Assembly: GCF_009766095.1 (NCBI RefSeq)
Contig: NZ_LMUD01000002.1
Span: 370,877-434,876, forward strand
Length of the DNA: 64,000 nucleotides
Origin: Granulicella sp. S190
GTDB lineage: Bacteria > Acidobacteriota > Terriglobia > Terriglobales > Acidobacteriaceae
Direction of reading: 5' to 3'
Below, piece after piece: positions 59,847 through 64,000 of the stretch. Every line of letters begins with the position of its first letter. The stretch's first letter is position 1. A program made the translations under genes and the position numbers. The notes under the pieces were generated by a model that saw only the letters and a list, made by a program, of their open reading frames with translations, did no database searches and was not told the DNA's origin.

Positions 59847-60631
59847 GATCCCAGTCCCTTACGTTCCTTCACAGGTTTTTTTGCAGCCGCCGGGGCTACA
59901 AGTTGACGCCGTTGCCGCATCGCCTCGTACATTACAATCGCTCCTGCAACCGACACATTGAGCGACGAAACCTGCCCTGCCATCGGGATCCGCAGCAGAT
60001 GATCGCAGGTCTTCTTGACCAGATCGTGTAGCCCGGCACCTTCGCGTCCGAGCACCAGAACGCAATCACCCTTGAAGTCATACTCGGTGTAGTCTGGCGT
60101 TCCGCGCTCGTCGAGTCCAAGAACCCAGACGTGTCTCTGCTTCATCTGCTCCAAAGCACGAACCAGGTTCGTAACACGGGCGATCCGCACATGTTCGGAA
60201 GCTCCCGCCGAGGTTTTGGCGACTGTCGCAGTCACGGGGGCAGAACGCCGCTCAGGCAGAATGACTCCATCGACACCCGCGCCATCTGCTGTTCGCAACA
60301 GTGCCCCCAGATTGTGCGGATCCTCGACGCCGTCGAGAGCGAGGAAGAACCGGTGTTTCCCCTCTTCCTTTGTGGCCAAGAGATCTTCAATTCCCAGGAA
60401 TTTACGCTCCCGAACAACCGCCAACACGCCCTGATGAGCATCCGTCCGAGCCAGCCGGGTAAGCTGGTCCCGCGACTCCATCGACACTCGAACTCCAGCT
60501 GTTCGGCAGAGTTCGACCAGCCGTTCCAGACGCTCATCCCGGCGCTCCCGGGCGACACTGACATGATCGAGCTGCCGCCCCCCGGATCGGATCGCCTCCT
60601 CCACGGGATGCACCCCATATAGAACTTCCAT
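59843..60631 (-). CDS. rlmB: 23S rRNA (guanosine-2'-O-)-methyltransferase RlmB
   Basis: RlmB of the SpoU family methylates G2251 in 23S rRNA using SAM. This 262-residue product starts MEVLYGVHPVEEAIRSG, the N-terminal domain. The SPOUT domain has LALDGVEDPHNLGALLRTAD, FKGDCVLVLGREGAGL and IPMAGQVSSLNVSVAGAIV, the three SpoU motifs with knotted SAM site. It overlaps the next - strand gene by 4 bp. Confidence 0.92.
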   Translation of the reverse strand: MEVLYGVHPVEEAIRSGGRQLDHVSVARERRDERLERLVELCRTAGVRVSMESRDQLTRLARTDAHQGVLAVVRERKFLGIEDLLATKEEGKHRFFLALDGVEDPHNLGALLRTADGAGVDGVILPERRSAPVTATVAKTSAGASEHVRIARVTNLVRALEQMKQRHVWVLGLDERGTPDYTEYDFKGDCVLVLGREGAGLHDLVKKTCDHLLRIPMAGQVSSLNVSVAGAIVMYEAMRQRRQLVAPAAAKKPVKERKGLGS

Positions 60632-60751
60632 CTCTCAAGTCTACCGCCCGGATTCACCGGTCCGACCAAAAGAAGAGAGAAGTTTTAGAATGGAGAGAGT
60701 AAAGGTCGGTTTCGCAGAACTCTGGCACCCTGGAAGGGGATTACTCTTTTT

Positions 60752-61441
60752 ATGGACCGTACTGGCAAAAAGCGAGTCTTCTTGGACCGAAAGATCGTCT
60801 CAAGAGATATGCCGATTGCTTCCATCTCGCTGGCAGTTTCTGCTGCTCAGGCATCAAGCGAAAACGCGGCGATCGCCCAGGGCTTGAAGAAGCAGAGCGC
60901 GGAGCTTCTGGATGAGCTGATTGAGCTTTATCAGCACCGGCTTCTGAGATATCTACTTTTTCTTACCGGAAAACGCGAGGTTGCGGAAGACCTCTTCCAG
61001 GAGACGTGGATGCGTGTCCTGCTCCGAGGAGCTCAGTACAACGGGAAAGCGCGCTTCGACACGTGGCTCTTTACTATTGCGAGAAATCTGGTGATTGACC
61101 TCTCTCGAAAGCGCGTGATGGCGAGTCTGGACGAGATGAGTGAGGGAAAAGAGGATGATCGCCCCTTTGAGGTTGCGATCTCCGGGCCCTCACCATTGGA
61201 GCAATTTCAATCTCGAGAGAACTGTGCTGAGGTCAGCGAGGTCTTGCTGAAGCTGGAACCTAATTACAGAGAGGTCCTGGTTCTTCGTTTCTATGAAGAA
61301 CTCTCATTGGATGAGATCGCCACGTTGACGCGGGCGCCTTTATCTACAGTGAAGTCAAGGTTATACCGCGGATTGGCTGCGTTGAAGCCGGAGATGGAGC
61401 AGCTTCGCTCCTCTCGCCCCCTTCCGGAGGTCCGGGCATGA
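60752..61441 (+). CDS. ECF RNA polymerase sigma factor
   Basis: A 229-residue ECF factor: region 2 at about residues 60-125 (LIELYQHRLLRYLLFLTG, EDLFQETWMRVLLRG, FDTWLFTIARNLVIDLSRK) and region 4 at about 165-215 (REVLVLRFYEELSLDEIAT, STVKSRLYRGLAALKPEME). The start at 60752 has GGAAGGGG upstream; an internal ATG at 60809 is an alternative. The next three genes overlap or abut it, making an operon of sigma factor, two membrane proteins and a LytTR regulator. Confidence 0.9.
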   Translation: MDRTGKKRVFLDRKIVSRDMPIASISLAVSAAQASSENAAIAQGLKKQSAELLDELIELYQHRLLRYLLFLTGKREVAEDLFQETWMRVLLRGAQYNGKARFDTWLFTIARNLVIDLSRKRVMASLDEMSEGKEDDRPFEVAISGPSPLEQFQSRENCAEVSEVLLKLEPNYREVLVLRFYEELSLDEIATLTRAPLSTVKSRLYRGLAALKPEMEQLRSSRPLPEVRA

Positions 61442-61821
61442 GGGATGCTCACGATAAGCCGTTTTTGCTGGATGCTTCTGGATCGTTCCCACGTGAAGAA
61501 TTGAGAGATCTTAATGTGGGCGCTCGTGCCTCTGTGGTCAATCGAACTCATCGTGTGGTGCGGGAGCGAGCTAAGACGTTGGCTGCCCGGCGTAGCCGCA
61601 TTCGAAGCATTTCAATTCCTGTTGCCGTTTGTTCCTCTCTTTTCGTCATTATCTGCACGGCGGTCTGGAGTGCTCTGGATGCTTACGACGTAACTCCGAA
61701 TGGCGTTCCAGATGCAAGCAATCAGTTCTTGGTTCTCTGTCTGTGGTTTTTTCCGGTGTCGATGGCTTTGCTCGCTTTGGTGCTGTTTCGCCGTGCTAGT
61801 AAGCGTGAGGTAGCTGGATGA
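61438..61821 (+). CDS. Small two-helix membrane protein of the sigma operon
   Basis: This 127-residue protein overlaps the sigma gene by 4 bp and the next gene by 4 bp. Its N-terminal 55 residues are charged, and hydrophobic stretches are at about residues 60-82 (ISIPVAVCSSLFVIICTAVW) and 97-118 (FLVLCLWFFPVSMALLALVLF). It has the size and position of an anti-sigma factor but no zinc-finger or RskA motif is visible. The assignment is inference from position. Confidence 0.7.
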   Translation: MRDAHDKPFLLDASGSFPREELRDLNVGARASVVNRTHRVVRERAKTLAARRSRIRSISIPVAVCSSLFVIICTAVWSALDAYDVTPNGVPDASNQFLVLCLWFFPVSMALLALVLFRRASKREVAG

Positions 61822-62366
61822 TGAGATTTTGGACTCAGGGACCGGATCGGTCGCAGGTTTCGGTGGTGGCGGGAGAGGATGAGTTGAGCATGATTCCGAC
61901 CTGGTCGGTTCTGCTTGCGATCCTGGTGTTTGGAGCAGTGCAGTACCTGTTTCATGGCGTGCTACCGCACCACAAACATGAGCTGCTACCGATGCGGTTG
62001 TTGATGGGTTACTCGTGGGGAACGGCGTTTGCGAGCTATGTTCTGTTGGTGGGATATGTAAGCCGCGACGTGCGTCGGCGGCGAATGCCGGCCGGATTGT
62101 GGATGCTCATTGTGGTAGTACTACCAGGTGGAATTGGGGCAGTCGTGTACTTCCTGCTACGTCAGCCCATGCTGATGCCTTGTCCACATTGCAGTACAGA
62201 GATCACCTCCAGCGTGCACTTCTGCCCACAATGTCAATTTCAACTTGCTCCTGTGTGTGGACGATGCTTTCGCGGAGTCCAGATTACGGATGTGTACTGC
62301 ACGCAATGTGGACATGATCTTGCCGAGGACCATGCGCCAGCTCGCCTGCGCGTATATAGTGACTAG
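61818..62366 (+). CDS. Membrane protein with C-terminal zinc ribbons
   Basis: This 182-residue protein has three hydrophobic segments (about residues 28-48, 63-82 and 92-113) and two Cys-x2-Cys ribbons at the C-terminus: CPHCSTEITSSVHFCPQCQ and CGRCFRGVQITDVYCTQCG. Its role is unknown. It overlaps the previous gene by 4 bp and precedes the LytTR regulator by 8 bp, so the four genes are co-transcribed. Confidence 0.78.
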   Translation: MMRFWTQGPDRSQVSVVAGEDELSMIPTWSVLLAILVFGAVQYLFHGVLPHHKHELLPMRLLMGYSWGTAFASYVLLVGYVSRDVRRRRMPAGLWMLIVVVLPGGIGAVVYFLLRQPMLMPCPHCSTEITSSVHFCPQCQFQLAPVCGRCFRGVQITDVYCTQCGHDLAEDHAPARLRVYSD

Positions 62367-62374
62367 TTGCGAGC

Positions 62375-63163
62375 ATGTCACTGACAGCCCTTATCATCGA
62401 CGACGAGCCATTGGCCCGGCAAGAGCTTCAATACCTCTTGGAGCGTACGGGGGGGGTCGAGGTTCTGGCGCAAGGTACTAATGGGATTGAGGCCGTGGAG
62501 CTGATACGGACGCATAAGCCTGATCTTGTATTCCTGGACGTACAGATGCCGGGACTGGATGGTTTTGGCGTCCTGAAGAAGTTGCTGGACCGCAAGGTTC
62601 CGATGCCACAGGTGGTTTTTGCTACTGCGTTCAATCAGTATGCGGTCCGAGCCTTCGAGGTGAATGCAATTGATTACCTGCTCAAGCCTTTTGATCGGAA
62701 GCGGGTGATGCAAACGATTGAAAAGGCCCAGGCCCGGTTAGTGACTCCCGCGGAGTCGGCAAGTGATGCCAAACTGGATGCGCTGCTACGGCTGGTAGAA
62801 GAGCAGACGCAGGTTCCGAAGGCGAGCTCGGGCAAGGTAATCGTTCGGGCGCAGAGCCGATTATTGCTGGTGGATCAGCGCGAGATCTGCTTCGCTTCGA
62901 TCGAAGAGGGCACAATCAGTGTTGTCACGCGGACGGTTGAGGGCCACTCGAACTGCCGTACGCTGGAAGAGCTGATGGATCAGCTAGATCCTGAAACATT
63001 CTGGCGGGCGCATCGATCCTATGTGGTGAATATTCAACATATACGGGAAGTCGTGCCATGGTTCAAATCCAGCTATCAGCTGCGGATGGATGACGCTCAG
63101 AAGACCGAGATCCCTGTGAGCCGCGCCCAGACCAAACGTCTGAGAGAGCTGTTTAATCTGTGA
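62375..63163 (+). CDS. LytTR-family response regulator
   Basis: The 262-residue product has a receiver domain (about 4-120) with acidic pair D9-D10, phospho-acceptor D55 (LVFLDVQMPG) and conserved FATAF and LLKPFDRKR. The LytTR DNA-binding domain is in about residues 155-260 (RLLLVDQREICFASIEEGT, FWRAHRSYVVNIQHIREV, EIPVSRAQTKRLREL). No histidine kinase gene is adjacent in the window; partners may be encoded elsewhere. Confidence 0.92.
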   Translation: MSLTALIIDDEPLARQELQYLLERTGGVEVLAQGTNGIEAVELIRTHKPDLVFLDVQMPGLDGFGVLKKLLDRKVPMPQVVFATAFNQYAVRAFEVNAIDYLLKPFDRKRVMQTIEKAQARLVTPAESASDAKLDALLRLVEEQTQVPKASSGKVIVRAQSRLLLVDQREICFASIEEGTISVVTRTVEGHSNCRTLEELMDQLDPETFWRAHRSYVVNIQHIREVVPWFKSSYQLRMDDAQKTEIPVSRAQTKRLRELFNL

Positions 63164-63219
63164 ATCCGCTCACTTATCTGTAAGCCTATTATTTGAAATG
63201 ATTTAGGGACGTGGGTTTG

Positions 63220-63248
63220 GGGGCCGGCGTGGGTGGCCAGCCGGCCCC
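63220..63248. terminator. Hairpin between convergent genes
   Basis: GGGGCCGGC and GCCGGCCCC with an 11-base loop, 57 bp after the LytTR stop and 10 bp after the BON gene stop. No T-run follows on either strand, so termination activity is not assured. Confidence 0.4.
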
Positions 63249-63258
63249 TAGAGTAAAA

Positions 63259-63927
63259 CTACTTTTCTTTTGGTTTTGACGCGGAGCCTTGGACGATTAG
63301 ATCGTTATCGACGCTGAAGGCCCCGGGAGCTGTGTTTGCCTGCACTCCCGCAATCGAGGAGTCCATCTGATTGAGAACGACACCGTAGAGGGTCACATTC
63401 CCGTTCTTTACGATGATATGTATAGCGTGATACCCAATCGGTGGTGTGTTGGTGATGCCACCTGCTGCGAGTGCGATGCCAGCGCCAGGTCCGATGGCAC
63501 GACCAAGGGAGCCTTGGTTGGCGTTGTATTTCCTTAATGTCGGTTGAGTGTAGATGCGGTTGTAGACAGAGGCGCGAACACGATCATCTGCGGGGGAGTA
63601 GGGAAGAACCTCGATCTGATTGTCGACGGATTCGATTCCCTGGATACCTTTAATCGCGTTTTCGGCGTCACTCTTCAGAGTAGGGCGAGAGGCATAACCC
63701 TTGAGGACGAGAGTTTTGCCGTGGATGCCGAAGGTGATCCAGTCGAAGACTCCATAGGTGGAGAGGTTGCGGAGCTTTTTCTGAACCTCTTGTACGATGC
63801 GAAGCGTATCTTCCTGTGACCAGGTCGGGCCGGCGGCGGCGTCTTGAGCGATAAGGGCCGGCGCAGAAAGAGTGAAGACGAGCGATGCAGCCAGGGCCGG
63901 TAATACTCGACGAAACAAGCGAGACAT
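63259..63927 (-). CDS. Exported protein with two BON domains
   Basis: This 222-residue protein has a signal peptide (1-27, ending APALIAQ) and two BON domains, at about residues 42-112 (VFDWITFGIHGKTLVLKGYASR, IQGIESVDNQIEVLP) and about 165-220 (AIHIIVKNGNVTLYGVVLNQ, ALSVDNDLIVQ-like end). BON domains bind phospholipid membranes and occur in envelope stress proteins such as OsmY. A Gly-rich hinge IGPGAGIALAAGGI lies between them. It is convergent with the LytTR gene. Confidence 0.85.
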   Translation of the reverse strand: MSRLFRRVLPALAASLVFTLSAPALIAQDAAAGPTWSQEDTLRIVQEVQKKLRNLSTYGVFDWITFGIHGKTLVLKGYASRPTLKSDAENAIKGIQGIESVDNQIEVLPYSPADDRVRASVYNRIYTQPTLRKYNANQGSLGRAIGPGAGIALAAGGITNTPPIGYHAIHIIVKNGNVTLYGVVLNQMDSSIAGVQANTAPGAFSVDNDLIVQGSASKPKEK

Positions 63928-64000
63928 AGTTCTCTCCGGTTGCTAGATTTTGGCTTCCGGCAGAAAGATACGCTATGAAAGGAGTTGAGTCCAGAGTTTG

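Overview
The window looks like a chromosomal segment of an Acidobacteriota bacterium of the class Terriglobia (Edaphobacter/Granulicella/Terriglobus type). This is inferred from protein style and gene neighbourhoods: Tat-exported aldo/keto reductase, S53 sedolisin with a C-terminal lipobox-like tail, PEP-CTERM protein, two BON domains, acidobacterial-type HSxxH M1-like protein, and characteristic intergenic repeats. No rRNA gene is present to confirm it.

Layout. (1) 1-8.7 kb: nickel-pincer cofactor genes larC (5' end outside the window) and larB on the + strand face a - strand cluster of uronate isomerase, a LarA-type racemase/epimerase, gluconokinase and an SDR. Together they suggest a glucuronate/mannonate to gluconate route through a Ni-dependent 2-epimerase. 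(2) 8.9-11.6 kb: rhodanese, a small membrane protein and an outer-membrane porin. (3) 11.8-20.6 kb: a cell-wall amino-sugar scavenging locus with a GH20 hexosaminidase, a YegD-type Hsp70, a BadF/NagK-type sugar kinase, and a 1375-residue single-chain fusion of a sodium:solute symporter, an AmiE/YbbE-like serine hydrolase and a NamZ (DUF1343) exo-muramidase domain. (4) 20.7-27.5 kb: phoU, a nitrite/sulfite reductase-siroheme operon with a structured leader, a collagen-like PEP-CTERM protein, a Gly/Tyr-rich exported protein behind another structured leader, and phenylalanine hydroxylase.

(5) 27.6-43.5 kb is accessory DNA that probably entered beside the tRNA-Ala(GGC) gene. It holds a truncated IS110 element, a MarR-PDZ fusion regulator divergent from two epoxide-hydrolase-like genes and a VOC protein, an Argonaute-like remnant, a quinone reductase/HxlR pair, an adenosine deaminase pseudogene, 115-bp direct repeats carrying a promoter, an SDR/TetR pair, a trbC-parB deletion scar, a LysR gene between inverted repeats, an excisionase-like protein and a tyrosine integrase. 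(6) 43.6-63.9 kb returns to core-like content: an ECF sigma/anti-sigma pair with a recognisable ECF promoter, rnc-lepB, a secreted protein with a long structured leader inserted next to a duplicated lepB 3' end, an S53 peptidase, a TonB-like protein, a second lepB, an AsmA-like protein, rlmB with a degenerate M1 peptidase, a second ECF operon ending in a LytTR regulator, and a BON protein.

All assignments were made by reading the sequence. No database search or folding program was run.
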